DNA from: Gordonia lacunae | GTDB taxonomy: Bacteria > Actinomycetota > Actinomycetes > Mycobacteriales > Mycobacteriaceae | DNA length: 64,000 bases | Assembly: GCF_002149015.1 (NCBI RefSeq) | Contig: NZ_NGFO01000014.1 | Coordinates: forward strand, 80,743 to 144,742 | Reading direction: 5' to 3' | Shown here: positions 1-10,000 of the stretch, one piece after another | How positions within the stretch are numbered: the first letter of the stretch is position 1 | Layout of the letters: every line of letters starts with the position of its first letter | Notes under the pieces: generated by a model | Databases searched by the model: none | What the model was told of the DNA's origin: nothing | What the model saw: only the letters and a program-made list of their open reading frames with translations | Program-made: the position numbers and the translations under genes

Positions 1-1284
1 GACGATGTCGGACGCCGACCGCACGGCCTCGGCGGGGGGGATGAGCCGGCGGCGGAGATCGGCGGACCGCCGATGGGTGTCCGCGTCCAGGATTCGGTCG
101 AAAGCCGCGGTCAGCGACTCCGCGGTCACCCGCGCCATCGGCAACGTGGCGCCCACCCGCGCGGTGCTCAGGGCCCGTCCCCAGATCGGCTGATCGGCGC
201 CGACCCAGGTGACCAGGGTGGGCAGACCGGCGCGCAGGCCCGCCGCCACCGACCCGGCGCCGCCGTGGTGGACCGCGGCGCGGCACCGCGGCAGTACGGT
301 GTCGTGATCGACGTGCCCGACCACACGTACGGCGTCCGCGGATGTCGATGCGCCCGAGTCGGATTCGCTCGACATGAAACCGCTCCAGCCGCCCGACACC
401 AGCAACCTGATCCCGAGCCGCCGCGCCGCGGTACGGAACGCGTCGGCCAGAGCGTCGGGGTCGGCCGGCAACATGCTGCCGAAACCGACGTACACCGGGG
501 CGTCGCCGGCGTCGAGCCAGTCGGCGAGGCTTCCCGGTCCCGGCTCGTCATCGAGTCCGGCATCACCCACCCCGGCTCGTTGCGGTGCGGCGAGAGTGAA
601 GAATCCGACCAGCGGTCGACGCCGGCCCCACTGCGTGGTGAGACCCCCGAAGAGGGCCGGGTCGTAGGCCTGGATCTCGGGAACCCCGGTGCGGGAGATG
701 AGTTCGGCGTAGGGGCGGGCCAGTGGCGACAATCCCAGGTCGGATCGCAGGGTGTTCTCGGCCGAGCGGGTCGCGAGCCAGAGGGCTCGCTCGGCGACGC
801 GCCAGCTCAGGTCATTGACCGCCGCCGGCGCATCGACACCGAGGTGAGCGAGCAGCGACACCGAGCTGTTGCGCCGAATGGGGCAGTAGTGCAGCGGGAT
901 GTGGGGGATCCCGAGAACGGCCGAGACGTTGTGGGCGCGTTCCTGACCGGCGCTGCTCGCGATGAGCGCGTCCGCCCCGTCGACGAGCTCGAGCAGGCGT
1001 TGCTGCATCGCGCGGCCGTCGCGCACCGACATCGCCGACACCGCGCGCAACCGGGTGCGCGGGTTCTTCGATCGCATGTCCTCGCGTACCAGATCGGAGC
1101 CAAGCAGGTCCCGCGTGCTCGCACCGTAGACCTCGGTGGGAATTCCGGCGCCGCTGCCGAATTCGACCAGATCGGGTGGCGTCGCGAGGGTCACCTCATG
1201 CCCCCGTCCCAGGAGTTCGGCGGCGAGGGCGACGGCCGGCTGGACGTCGCCGCGGCTGCCGTTGACCGCGATCACGAACCTCAA
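1..1284 (-). CDS. UGT-fold glycosyltransferase, 3' end cut by window edge
   Basis: Glycosyltransferase family 1 (GT-B fold) protein that would move a sugar from an NDP-sugar to a lipid or secondary metabolite. The N-terminus reads LRFVIAVNGSRGDVQPAV, the GDVQP block typical of sterol-glucosyltransferase-like and mycobacterial glycolipid GTs. Near the C-terminus (bases 242-280) is AVHHGGAGSVAA, the donor-binding HGGAG signature. I chose the TTG at 1284 because GAGGGG sits 7 nt upstream; an in-frame GTG at 1299 is the alternative. The frame is open to base 1, so at least 428 residues are present and probably only the last few are missing. It is divergent from the homologous GT at 1389, and the two may act on the same glycolipid. 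The acceptor cannot be told from sequence. Confidence 0.85.
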   Translation of the reverse strand, partial: MRFVIAVNGSRGDVQPAVALAAELLGRGHEVTLATPPDLVEFGSGAGIPTEVYGASTRDLLGSDLVREDMRSKNPRTRLRAVSAMSVRDGRAMQQRLLELVDGADALIASSAGQERAHNVSAVLGIPHIPLHYCPIRRNSSVSLLAHLGVDAPAAVNDLSWRVAERALWLATRSAENTLRSDLGLSPLARPYAELISRTGVPEIQAYDPALFGGLTTQWGRRRPLVGFFTLAAPQRAGVGDAGLDDEPGPGSLADWLDAGDAPVYVGFGSMLPADPDALADAFRTAARRLGIRLLVSGGWSGFMSSESDSGASTSADAVRVVGHVDHDTVLPRCRAAVHHGGAGSVAAGLRAGLPTLVTWVGADQPIWGRALSTARVGATLPMARVTAESLTAAFDRILDADTHRRSADLRRRLIPPAEAVRSASDIV

Positions 1285-1326
1285 CGTCGAACCCCTCACG
1301 TGTCGGTGTGGTCGGATGGGCGACCG

Positions 1327-1332
1327 ATTCTA
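1327..1332 (-). promoter_or_regulatory. candidate -10 box for the divergent glycosyltransferase
   Basis: Reading the minus strand, TAGAAT lies about 43 nt upstream of the TTG start at 1284, in the 104-bp gap between two divergent glycosyltransferase genes. No convincing -35 box is visible, so this is a motif-only call. Confidence 0.3.
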
Positions 1333-1388
1333 AACACGGCCCGCCACCGCGGCGCGCGGCCCGAGACGTGGATCACCGGAGCGGTGTC

Positions 1389-2774
1389 ATGAGGGTCTCG
1401 TTCGTCATCAACGGAACACGCGGGGACGTCCAGCCGGCAACGGTACTGGCGAGGGAGCTCGCGCGGCGCGGCCACGACGTGCGTCTCGGGGTCCCGCCCA
1501 ACATGGTCCCGTCTGCCCGGGCCTGGGCGGACGGTGTCGTGCGGCTGGCGGTCGTGCCGCTCGGCCAGGACACCCGTGCCCACCTCGAGACGGTGGCACA
1601 GGTCCGAGCGCAGGCGGGACGTCACCCGCTCCGACGTCTGCGGGTCCTGCTCTCGCTGCGGAACGCCGGATGGGATGACCTCGTCGCCGACATGGCCGTG
1701 GTCGTCGACGGCGCCGACGTCATCGTGAGCGGCTTGATCACCGAACAGCCCGCACTCGCCTTCGCCGAATCCGCCGGAGTCCCCCTGGTGTCGATCCATC
1801 ACGCTCCCGTACGCCGCAACCGCCGGGTCGGCCCGGTGCCCGGCCGGTTTCCGGGTGGCCCCCGCGCCGTCCGGGCGCAATGGGTCGCCTACGACGCCGC
1901 GTTCGGCCTGCTCACCAGGCGACGAGAGCGTCGCCTGCGCGCCGGACTGGGGTCGACCGGGGCGTCAGGGCCCTACGCCGCTCGGCTGCGGGCGGCGGCG
2001 GGTCTGGAGTTGCAGGCCTACGACCCGTTGTTCGGTGCGCCTCACGCTCGGTCCGGACCGCACGATCGGCTGTGGAGCGACGACACGGCCGCTCGTCCCC
2101 GACCGACGGTGGGGTTCCTCGGGTGGCCCGAGGAGCACCCGGTTGCCGGCTCCGACGCACTCGCGTCCTGGCTCGACGCCGGCGACGCCCCCATCTACGT
2201 GGGTTTCGGCAGCATGCCGTTGCGGGGCGGGGAGAGCACCCTGCGCGTCGTCACGGAACTCGGCCGCCGGCTCGGCCGTCGTGTGCTGGTGTGTGCCGGC
2301 TGGACCGAACTGAGCGAGGAGGTGCGCAGCGGCGTCGAGTCCGACGCGGTGCGGGTCGAGACCCAGGTCGACCACCGCACGGTCGTCGGCCGGTGCGCGG
2401 TCGTGGTCCACCACGGCGGCGCCGGGACCACCGCGGCCGTGCTGCGCGCCGGCCGGCCATCGGTGATCTGCTGGTATGGCGCGGATCAGCCGTTCTGGGG
2501 AGCCGAACTCGAACGGCTGGGTGTCGGCGTGTCGATGCCGATGGCCCGTGCGGGACGCGACCTGGACGTGGATCGGCTGTGCAAGGCGGTCGCGGCGATG
2601 CTCGACCCCGCGGTCGCCGATCGGGCCGCGCGACTGCCGACGGTCTTGGTGAGCGAGGACGTGGCGCTGGCGGATGCCGCGCACGCGGTCGAGAGTTCGG
2701 TGACAAGCTCGTGCACGAGGGAACCGTGTTCGCGGGGACCGCAGATGCACAGCGGAACGAAGGTGGACGTATGA
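1389..2774 (+). CDS. UGT-fold glycosyltransferase
   Basis: A 461-residue GT1-family glycosyltransferase. It starts MRVSFVINGTRGDVQPAT and carries the C-terminal donor-binding signature VVHHGGAGTTAA, followed by a downstream ADQPFW block (about residues 335-380), the pattern seen in sterol-glucosyltransferase-like enzymes and in mycobacterial glycopeptidolipid and phenolic glycolipid transferases. The start is the ATG at 1389, with GGAG 7 nt upstream; the frame is open further upstream, but the homology begins at this Met. Its stop overlaps the start of the acyltransferase at 2771 by 4 bp (ATGA), so the two are translationally coupled. The likely role is glycosylation of a lipid that the neighbouring acyltransferases modify. 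Donor and acceptor are unknown. Confidence 0.88.
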   Translation: MRVSFVINGTRGDVQPATVLARELARRGHDVRLGVPPNMVPSARAWADGVVRLAVVPLGQDTRAHLETVAQVRAQAGRHPLRRLRVLLSLRNAGWDDLVADMAVVVDGADVIVSGLITEQPALAFAESAGVPLVSIHHAPVRRNRRVGPVPGRFPGGPRAVRAQWVAYDAAFGLLTRRRERRLRAGLGSTGASGPYAARLRAAAGLELQAYDPLFGAPHARSGPHDRLWSDDTAARPRPTVGFLGWPEEHPVAGSDALASWLDAGDAPIYVGFGSMPLRGGESTLRVVTELGRRLGRRVLVCAGWTELSEEVRSGVESDAVRVETQVDHRTVVGRCAVVVHHGGAGTTAAVLRAGRPSVICWYGADQPFWGAELERLGVGVSMPMARAGRDLDVDRLCKAVAAMLDPAVADRAARLPTVLVSEDVALADAAHAVESSVTSSCTREPCSRGPQMHSGTKVDV

Positions 2775-4249
2775 CGACGATGCAGTCGCACGCGGCGGGA
2801 CGACCCGAGGACGAGCGGGCGGCCGGGGGAGAGCGGGGCCTGCGTGGTCTCGCGGCACGCGTACGCGCCGAGGGGTCGGCGATCCGGGGCGACCGGCTCA
2901 CCTCCGAAGACGCCCCGTTCTGGTTCGTCACGCCGGCACTCGGCTGGTCGGTCGTGCTCCAGCTCGTGTGGGTGTTCGACGACGAGGTCTCGATCGAGGC
3001 ACTCACCGCGATGAACGCGGCACTGGCGCGCGGGCGGTTGAACCGCATGCTCGTCGTGCCGGATGTCGTCGGGGCGCGTCCGCGCTGGGTCGAGGCGCCC
3101 GACGCACCCGGACTGGCAGCCGACAGCCGACCGGTGTCGGAGGCGGAGATCGACGAGTGGGCGACCGCGGAGATGTCCGGTGTTCCTCTCGATGCCGAGG
3201 GCGGGCGGTGCTGGCGGTTGCGGTCGGTCCCGACCGCCGCCGGCGGCACCGTGGTCTCGCTGTGCGCCCTGCACGTGGTCACCGACGGTCGGGGCATGCT
3301 CGCGGCCGCAACCGAGGCCGCCATGGCCTCGGCGGTACCGCTCGACCCCGGGGCCGGTCCCGCAACCGCGGCGGCCCGCGAGGCGCCCCACCCGCCGGTC
3401 TCGTGGCGTCGCCGGCGGATCGGCGATGTCGTGGACGCCGGGTCGCAGGCCGTGGCGGTCGTCACCGGACTCGCCCGGGCGGCACTCGAACAGCGCAAGG
3501 CCGGCGGGCCCGAACCCGACCCGCGCCCGGCTCGCACCCCGATCGCCGAACGTTCGCCCGCCGCCGAGTTCACGTGGGCCACCGCGACCGTGCCGGCAGC
3601 GGACTTCGACCGGGTCGCCGCCGAACACGACGGCACCGCCAACACTTTGTTCATCGCCGTGGTCAGCGGCCTGCTCCGCTCGAGTGGCCATGCGCCGCTG
3701 CCGAATCCGATCAAGGTCGGAGTTCCGGTCGACCGTCGCGAGAGCGAGGCGGACACCAGATCCAATCCGATCGCGGGCGTATCGGTGTATCTCACCGACG
3801 AGCCGGTCGCCGGCGGCGACCTCGGCGGCATCCGGTCCGCGTGCAAGGCGGCTTTCGTCCGCCTGTCCGAGGGCCGACGGGCCCCGCACATCCATCTGCG
3901 ACCGCTGGCGTGGTTCCTGCCGCCGGCCGTGATCGTCAAGATCGTCAGCGCCGGCAACGGGATCCCCGACGCGGTGATCTCCAACCTCGGTGACGTGCGA
4001 CCCGCGGCGACGGTGCTGGGGGGTAGGCCGGCGCGCAAGATCGCCTTCCGCGGAATGGCGCAGGGCGTCGACGCCTCGGCGGGACAGCGGTTCGGCGACG
4101 GGGTCCAATCGTGGCTCGTCCGCACGCGGGACCAGGTCACGTTCACCGTGCTCGGCTGCGACGAGACGAGTTTCTCCTCCGACGCCGTCGTCGCGGACCT
4201 GCTCGACCGAGAACTGACGGCGTGGGGGCTGCCCCACGAGATCTGGTGA
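2771..4249 (+). CDS. WS/DGAT- or PapA-like acyltransferase
   Basis: A 492-residue protein of the condensation/CoA-dependent acyltransferase superfamily. The active-site HxxxDG motif is visible as HVVTDG (about residue 167), and a C-terminal VISNLGDV block corresponds to the conserved Asn-containing strand near the active-site tunnel in WS/DGAT and Pap proteins. The middle block GVPVDRRE followed by SNPIAG resembles the 'PVSMR...GN' region of wax ester synthases. It starts at the ATG in the ATGA overlap with the upstream glycosyltransferase and has a GAAGGTGG Shine-Dalgarno sequence. It is followed after 32 bp by a second member of the family. The single His (not HHxxxDG) fits Pap-like acyltransferases acting on glycolipid hydroxyls better than true wax ester synthases. 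This is a family-level call only. Confidence 0.75.
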   Translation: MTTMQSHAAGRPEDERAAGGERGLRGLAARVRAEGSAIRGDRLTSEDAPFWFVTPALGWSVVLQLVWVFDDEVSIEALTAMNAALARGRLNRMLVVPDVVGARPRWVEAPDAPGLAADSRPVSEAEIDEWATAEMSGVPLDAEGGRCWRLRSVPTAAGGTVVSLCALHVVTDGRGMLAAATEAAMASAVPLDPGAGPATAAAREAPHPPVSWRRRRIGDVVDAGSQAVAVVTGLARAALEQRKAGGPEPDPRPARTPIAERSPAAEFTWATATVPAADFDRVAAEHDGTANTLFIAVVSGLLRSSGHAPLPNPIKVGVPVDRRESEADTRSNPIAGVSVYLTDEPVAGGDLGGIRSACKAAFVRLSEGRRAPHIHLRPLAWFLPPAVIVKIVSAGNGIPDAVISNLGDVRPAATVLGGRPARKIAFRGMAQGVDASAGQRFGDGVQSWLVRTRDQVTFTVLGCDETSFSSDAVVADLLDRELTAWGLPHEIW

Positions 4250-4281
4250 CCCATCGAACCCGTTGATGCTGAGGAGAACAC

Positions 4282-5658
4282 GTGACCGTGACGGCGACCG
4301 ACAGCCCACCCGCCCAGGTGCTCCGTGTGACCGGCCCCGATGAGTCCTACCTGCTCGTCGCGGAGCTGTTCGGGATGGGTGCCCCCATCCAGATCACGTG
4401 GGTCTTCGACGACGACCCGGGGGATGAGGCGATCGACTCGCTGCGGACCGGACTCGCGGCCGGACCGCTGCACCGTGCCGTGTCCCGCCGTCGGGTCCCG
4501 TTCGCCCGCCACCGTTGGGTTCGGTCGCCGCGAACGGTGCACGCCGGGCGGGTACAGGTCATCGATGCCGACGGCGTCGGCGAATGGGCCGATGCGGTGC
4601 TCCGCGCGAGTCGTCTCGATCCCGTGCGTGGGTCCGGCTGGCAGCTCGACTCGGCGCGGATCGCCGGCGGTGGCCGTGCGGTGTCATTGCTCGCCTCCCA
4701 CATGATCACCGACGGCCACGGACTGTATCGACTGGTGGCCGACGCGGCAGCGGGCCGGACCGCGAGCCTCCCCGCGCCCGGCAGCGGACGCTCGTGGGGG
4801 GCCGTACGCGCCGATGCGGCCGACGCGGCCGCGTCGGTACGGGCGGCCGCGCGATCCGTGCGGATCCTGGTCCGCGAGGCGCTCACGGCGCGGGCCGCCG
4901 GCACCGGCGACTCCCGAACAGCTGTGCGTTCGTCGCGTGCGACGCCCCCGAGGGCGGCCGGGTCCGTGTCCGACCCGGACACGACGCTGGCGACGGTCGA
5001 CGTCTCGGCAAGCGAGTGGGCCGCTCGTGCCGCCGAGCACGGCGGCACCCAGAACTCGCTGTTCACCGCGCTCCTCGCCGGGATCGTGCACCGTTCGGGT
5101 CGTCCGCTCGACGGTCCGATGAAGGTGTGCATCGCGGTCAGCACGAGAGACGGCGACGACGACCACCGCGCCAACGCATCGGGCGGGGTGTGGATTCGGA
5201 TCGCCGATCCCGTCGAACCGGGCGCCGACCTCACCACCATCCGGTCGTCGAGCAAGCGTGCCTTCGTCGACTACGCCGAGTCCGGTGGCGATCAGACCGC
5301 CGACAACCTCCAGCCGATCGTCCGGATGCTCCCGAAACGACTCATCGGGCGGCTGATGCGCGGCATCCCCGGACCCGACACGACCGTGTCGAACCTCGGC
5401 TCGACGCCGGAGTCGGCGTTGCGCATCGGCGACCGCACCGCGTCCCGGTTCGCCATCCGCGCGGTCATGCAGGGGATGCCCGCGGAGGAGCGGCGGGTAC
5501 GCGGTCCGGCGATCGCTGCCTGGGCGGTCACCTACGGCGACACGATCACGCTCACGTTCTTCGGCATCGACCCCGACGACTTCGGCGACCCCGGGCGGTT
5601 GCGCACACTGATCGCCGACGAACTGACCGCCTGGCGGATCGGACACCGGTTCTGGTGA
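4282..5658 (+). CDS. WS/DGAT- or PapA-like acyltransferase, second copy
   Basis: A 458-residue relative of the preceding acyltransferase. The catalytic motif is HMITDG (about residue 141), and a TVSNLGSTPE block lies near residue 370. It starts at a GTG with GAGGAG 5 nt upstream. Its stop overlaps the next gene's GTG by 4 bp (GTGA). The two acyltransferases share architecture but are diverged in sequence, which points to different acyl donors or different hydroxyl positions on one glycolipid rather than a recent duplication. Like the first copy it has no signal peptide or clear membrane span, so it probably acts on the cytoplasmic face of the membrane. The substrate is unknown. Confidence 0.75.
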   Translation: MTVTATDSPPAQVLRVTGPDESYLLVAELFGMGAPIQITWVFDDDPGDEAIDSLRTGLAAGPLHRAVSRRRVPFARHRWVRSPRTVHAGRVQVIDADGVGEWADAVLRASRLDPVRGSGWQLDSARIAGGGRAVSLLASHMITDGHGLYRLVADAAAGRTASLPAPGSGRSWGAVRADAADAAASVRAAARSVRILVREALTARAAGTGDSRTAVRSSRATPPRAAGSVSDPDTTLATVDVSASEWAARAAEHGGTQNSLFTALLAGIVHRSGRPLDGPMKVCIAVSTRDGDDDHRANASGGVWIRIADPVEPGADLTTIRSSSKRAFVDYAESGGDQTADNLQPIVRMLPKRLIGRLMRGIPGPDTTVSNLGSTPESALRIGDRTASRFAIRAVMQGMPAEERRVRGPAIAAWAVTYGDTITLTFFGIDPDDFGDPGRLRTLIADELTAWRIGHRFW

Positions 5659-6953
5659 CGGCGCACCACATCTCGATCGTCCTGTACGGCAGTCGGGGCG
5701 ACATCCAGCCGGGTGTCTGTCTGGCTCTCGAACTGCAGGCGCGCGGCCATCGCGTCAGCGTCCTCGCCCCGCCGAACCTCTCGGGCCTCGCGCGGGCCGT
5801 CGGGGTGCGGGAGGTCCACGAGATCGGCCTCGACTCCGATGCGGCGTGGTCGTCGGACGGCGCGCGGTCGGCGCGCGGCAGTCGTAACCCGTTGGCGCGG
5901 ATCGCATTCGCCCTCCGCACCGTCCGAGGCGGCTTCGACGCGCTCGACGCCGACCTCGAGCGTCTCTTCGTCCCGGAGTCGGCGCCGCTGCACGACACCG
6001 GCCTCCTCGTCGCCGCACCGCTGTGCCAAGACCGCATCGTCGCCCTGGCCGAGCGTCTGGGCGTCCCGCTGACCGTGCTGCGGTACGGTCCGATGTCGGA
6101 GAACGGACTCATCGGCGCCGTGCCCGGACTCACCGAGCGATGGTCACCGGCAGCCAAGCGCCGATCCTGGCGCGTCGCCGACCGGCTGACCTGGGTCGCG
6201 ACCGGGTGGAACGAGAATCGCTTCCGGCGCCGGATCGGACTCGCCCCGAGTCGCGGGCCGCTGCCGCGGCGCCTGGTCGCCGACGGGATCCCGCAGATCC
6301 AGGCCTACGACGCGGAGATGGTGCCGGGTCTCGCCGCGGAGTGGGACGACCGCAAACCCCTCGTCGGCTTCTTCGACCTCCCGGCCGCGAGCCGACCGGG
6401 CATCGCCGAGATCGGCGCGGACACCACCGAACTCGCCGGCTGGTTGGACGCAGGCGAGCCGCCGCTGTTCCTCACCTTCGGCAGCATGCCCATCCTCGAC
6501 ACGCCGACGCTGATCACACGCTGGCGGTCCGCCGCGCGTGCCCACGGGGTGCGCTGCCTCATCGCGATGGGAGACGCGACCGGAATCGACCCCGACGACC
6601 CGGATGTCTTCCACACCGCAGGCGTGGACCACGCGTCGGTGCTGCCGCGGTGTGTCGCGACGGTCCATCACGGCGGCGCCGGGACCACTGCGGCCGGCCT
6701 ACGGGCCGGACTCCCGAGCCTTGTCTGTGCGGTCACCGCCGATCAGCCCTTCTGGGGCGAGCGGGTCCGGGCGCTCGGGGTGGGGGAGGCCCTCCGGCTG
6801 TCGACGTTCACCGACGAGGATGCACTCGCCGGCCTGAAAACGGTGCTCGCCGACGAGACCCGTTCGGCGGCCGCCGCATTCGCGCGCCGGATGACATCCC
6901 CGGACAAGGCCGTCGCCGCGGCGGCAGACATCTGCGAAGCCCGGCTGAGATAG
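5655..6953 (+). CDS. UGT-fold glycosyltransferase
   Basis: The third GT1-family glycosyltransferase of the locus, 432 residues. The N-terminal block is SIVLYGSRGDIQPGV, and the C-terminal donor site is VHHGGAGTTAAGLRAG followed by ADQPFWG. The start is the GTG overlapping the acyltransferase stop (GTGA), so translation is coupled. With the transferase at 1389 and the divergent one before it, the locus encodes three sugar transferases around two acyltransferases, which is the minimum set for an acylated oligosaccharide on a lipid. It is the last gene of the plus-strand run and is followed by a strong hairpin at 6966. Confidence 0.87.
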   Translation: MTAHHISIVLYGSRGDIQPGVCLALELQARGHRVSVLAPPNLSGLARAVGVREVHEIGLDSDAAWSSDGARSARGSRNPLARIAFALRTVRGGFDALDADLERLFVPESAPLHDTGLLVAAPLCQDRIVALAERLGVPLTVLRYGPMSENGLIGAVPGLTERWSPAAKRRSWRVADRLTWVATGWNENRFRRRIGLAPSRGPLPRRLVADGIPQIQAYDAEMVPGLAAEWDDRKPLVGFFDLPAASRPGIAEIGADTTELAGWLDAGEPPLFLTFGSMPILDTPTLITRWRSAARAHGVRCLIAMGDATGIDPDDPDVFHTAGVDHASVLPRCVATVHHGGAGTTAAGLRAGLPSLVCAVTADQPFWGERVRALGVGEALRLSTFTDEDALAGLKTVLADETRSAAAAFARRMTSPDKAVAAAADICEARLR

Positions 6954-6965
6954 CGGCACCGACGA

Positions 6966-7001
6966 CCGCGGCCACCAACCCCGAGGGGCTGGTGGCCGCG
7001 G
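6966..7001. terminator. bidirectional hairpin terminator between convergent genes
   Basis: A perfect 12-bp stem (CCGCGGCCACCA / TGGTGGCCGCGG) with a 12-nt loop that is itself partly self-complementary (CCCC-GA-GGGG). It lies between the convergent glycosyltransferase and kgd stops. It has no T tract, as is common for actinobacterial terminators. Confidence 0.75.
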
Positions 7002-7014
7002 TGCGACGGGCGTC

Positions 7015-10000
7015 TTACTCGCCGAAGGCCTCGTCGAGGATCTCCTGCTGCTCGACCGCGTGGACCTTGCTCGATCCCGAGGACGGTGCGGACATCGCAC
7101 GGCGCGACACCCGGCGTAGTCCGCCGAGCACGTCCGGCAGCACCTCGGGCAGCCAGAGACCGAGGAACGGCCACGGGCCCTGGTTGGCGGGTTCTTCCTG
7201 AACCCAACGGAATTCGCTCGCGTTGCCGTACTGCTCGAGCGTCTTGCGGAGCCGGCGGTGCGGAACCGGGTAGAGCTGCTCGATGCGCACGACGGCGATG
7301 TCCTCGCGCTTCTCCTTGTCGCGGCGGGCGGCCAGCTCGTAGTAGAGCTTGCCGCTCACCAGCAGGACGCGGTTGACCTTGCTGCGGTCGGCGCCGTCCT
7401 TCTCGAAGTGCGGATCGTCGATCACCGAGCGGAACTTGTCCTCGGTGAAGTCCTCGACCGGGCTCACCGCGGCCTTGTTGCGCAGCATCGACTTCGGAGT
7501 GAAGACGATCAGCGGGCGGCTGATGCCGTCGAGCACGTGGCGGCGCAACAGATGGAAGTAGCTCGCCGGCGTCGACGGCAGGGCCACCGTCATCGAACCC
7601 TCGGCACACAGCTGCAGGAACCGCTCGATGCGGCCCGAGGTGTGGTCGGGTCCCTGGCCCTCGTGTCCGTGCGGCAGCAGCAGCACGACGTCGGAGAGCT
7701 GGCCCCACTTGGCCTCACCCGACGAGATGAACTCGTCGATGATGGACTGCGCGCCGTTGACGAAGTCGCCGAACTGCGCTTCCCAGACCACGAGAGCGTC
7801 CGGGTTGCCGACCGAGTAGCCGTATTCGAACCCGACGACCGCGAACTCCGAGAGCGGGGAGTCGTAGACCATGAACCGGCCGCCGTTGCTCTCCTCGTCC
7901 GCGGGCTGCAGATGGTTGAGCGGGGTGTACTCCGAGCCGGAGCTGCGGTCGATGAGCACCGAGTGACGCTGGGTGAACGTACCGCGACGCGAATCCTGGC
8001 CGGACAGACGCACGGTGCGTCCCTCCATGACCAGTGATCCGAACGCCAGCAACTCGGCGAACGCCCAGTCGATGTTGCCCTTGCGTGCAGCCTCGGCCCG
8101 ACGCTCCAGGACCGGCTTCACGCGCGGGTGCGGGGTGAAGCCGTCGGGGACGTTGACGAAGGCATCGCCGATGAGCTCGAGCGTCTTGCTGTCGACCGCG
8201 GTCACCAGCTTCGTCGGCAGCGTCTGGTCGGACTCGACGGACGGCGACGGCTCGACACTGAACTTCTCGAGTTCCTTGACCTCGTTGAAGACGCGCTCGA
8301 GCTGACCCTGATAGTCGCGCAGTGCGTCCTCGGCCTCCTTGGTCGAGATGTCACCGCGGCCGATCAGGGCTTCGGTGTAGCTCTTGCGGACGCCGCGCTT
8401 GGTGTCGATCACCTCGTACATCGCCGGCTGCGTCATCGAGGGGTCGTCGCCCTCGTTGTGACCGCGGCGGCGGAAGCACACGAGGTCGATGACGACGTCC
8501 TTGCTGTACGCCTGGCGGTAGTCCACGGCGAGCTTGGCGGCCCAGACACAGGCCTCGGGGTCGTCGCTGTTGACGTGGAAGATCGGCGCACCGATCATCT
8601 TCGCCACGTCGGTGCAGTATTCGGTCGACCGCGAGTGCTCGGGTGCGGTGGTGAAGCCGACCTGGTTGTTCACCACGATGTGCACGGTGCCGCCGGTGCG
8701 GTAGCCGGGCAGCATCGCCATGTTGAGCGTCTCGGCGACCACTCCCTGGCCGGCGAATGCGGCATCGCCGTGCAGCATCAGCGGCAGGATCGGGAACCGA
8801 TCGTCGTCGTCCATGAGGTCCTGCTTGGCGCGCACCAGACCCTCGAGCACGGGGTCGACGGCCTCGAGGTGACTCGGGTTGGCCGTGAGCGACACGTTGA
8901 TCTCGTTGTCGCCGAACATCTGGTAGTACTTGCCCTCGGCGCCGAGGTGGTACTTCACGTCGCCCGACCCGTGCGCCTGCGACGGGTTCAGGTTGCCCTC
9001 GAACTCGGTGAAGATCTTCGAGTACGGCTTGCCGACGATGTTGGCGAGCACGTTCAGGCGGCCGCGGTGCGGCATGCCGATGACGACCTCCGAGAGGTTG
9101 TGCTCGGCGCTCTGGTCGATCACCGCGTCCATCATCGGGATGACCGACTCGGCGCCCTCGAGCGAGAAACGCTTCTGCCCGACGTACTTGGTCTGCAGGA
9201 ACGTCTCGAACGCCTCGGCGGCGTTGAGCTTGCTCAGGATGTACTTCTGCTCGCCGACCGGCGGCTTGACGTGCTTGATCTCGACACGTTCCTGCAGCCA
9301 CTTCTGCTGCTCGGGCTCGAGGATGTGGGTGTACTCGACACCGACGTGCCGGCAGTACGCGTCGCGCAGGATGGACAGCACGTCCCGCAGCTTCATCTTC
9401 TCCTGGCCGTGGAACCCACCGACCTTGAAGCTGCGGTCGAGGTCCCAGAGGGTCAGACCGTAGTTCTGGATGTCGAGATCGGGATGGCTGCTGCGCGCAT
9501 CGCTGTCCATCATGAGCGGATCGATGTCGGCCATCAGGTGTCCGCGGCTGCGGTAGGCCGCGATCAGCTCGAGGACCCGGGTGCTCTTGTCGACGAGGCC
9601 TGCGGGCAGGTCGCGACGCCAGCGGATCGGCTCGTACGGCACATGGAACGCGGTGAAGATCTCGTCGTAGAACGCGTCGTTGATCAGGAGTTCGTGGATC
9701 GTGCGCAGGAAGTCTCCCGACTCCGCGCCCTGGATGATCCGGTGATCGTAGGTCGACGTGAGGGTCATGAGCTTGCCGACGCCGAGCTCGGCGATCTGCT
9801 CCTCGCTCGCGCCCTGGAACTCGGCCGGGTACTCCATCGCGCCGGCGCCGATGATCGCGCCCTGGCCCTTCATCAGTCGCGGGACCGAGTGCACGGTGCC
9901 GATGGTGCCCGGGTTGGTCAGCGAGATGGTGACGCCGGAGAAGTCGTCGGCGCCGAGCTTGCCGTCACGGGCGCGGCGGACGATGTCCTGGTAAGCCGTG

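Noticed and set aside
73..1392. Long plus-strand open frame over the first glycosyltransferase
   Set aside because: It is antisense to a clear glycosyltransferase with GDVQP and HGGAG motifs; its own product is Arg/Gly-rich with no recognisable fold.
1880..2770. Upstream extension of the first acyltransferase frame
   Set aside because: It overlaps the glycosyltransferase in another frame and reads as Arg-rich noise; the real start is in the ATGA overlap at 2771.
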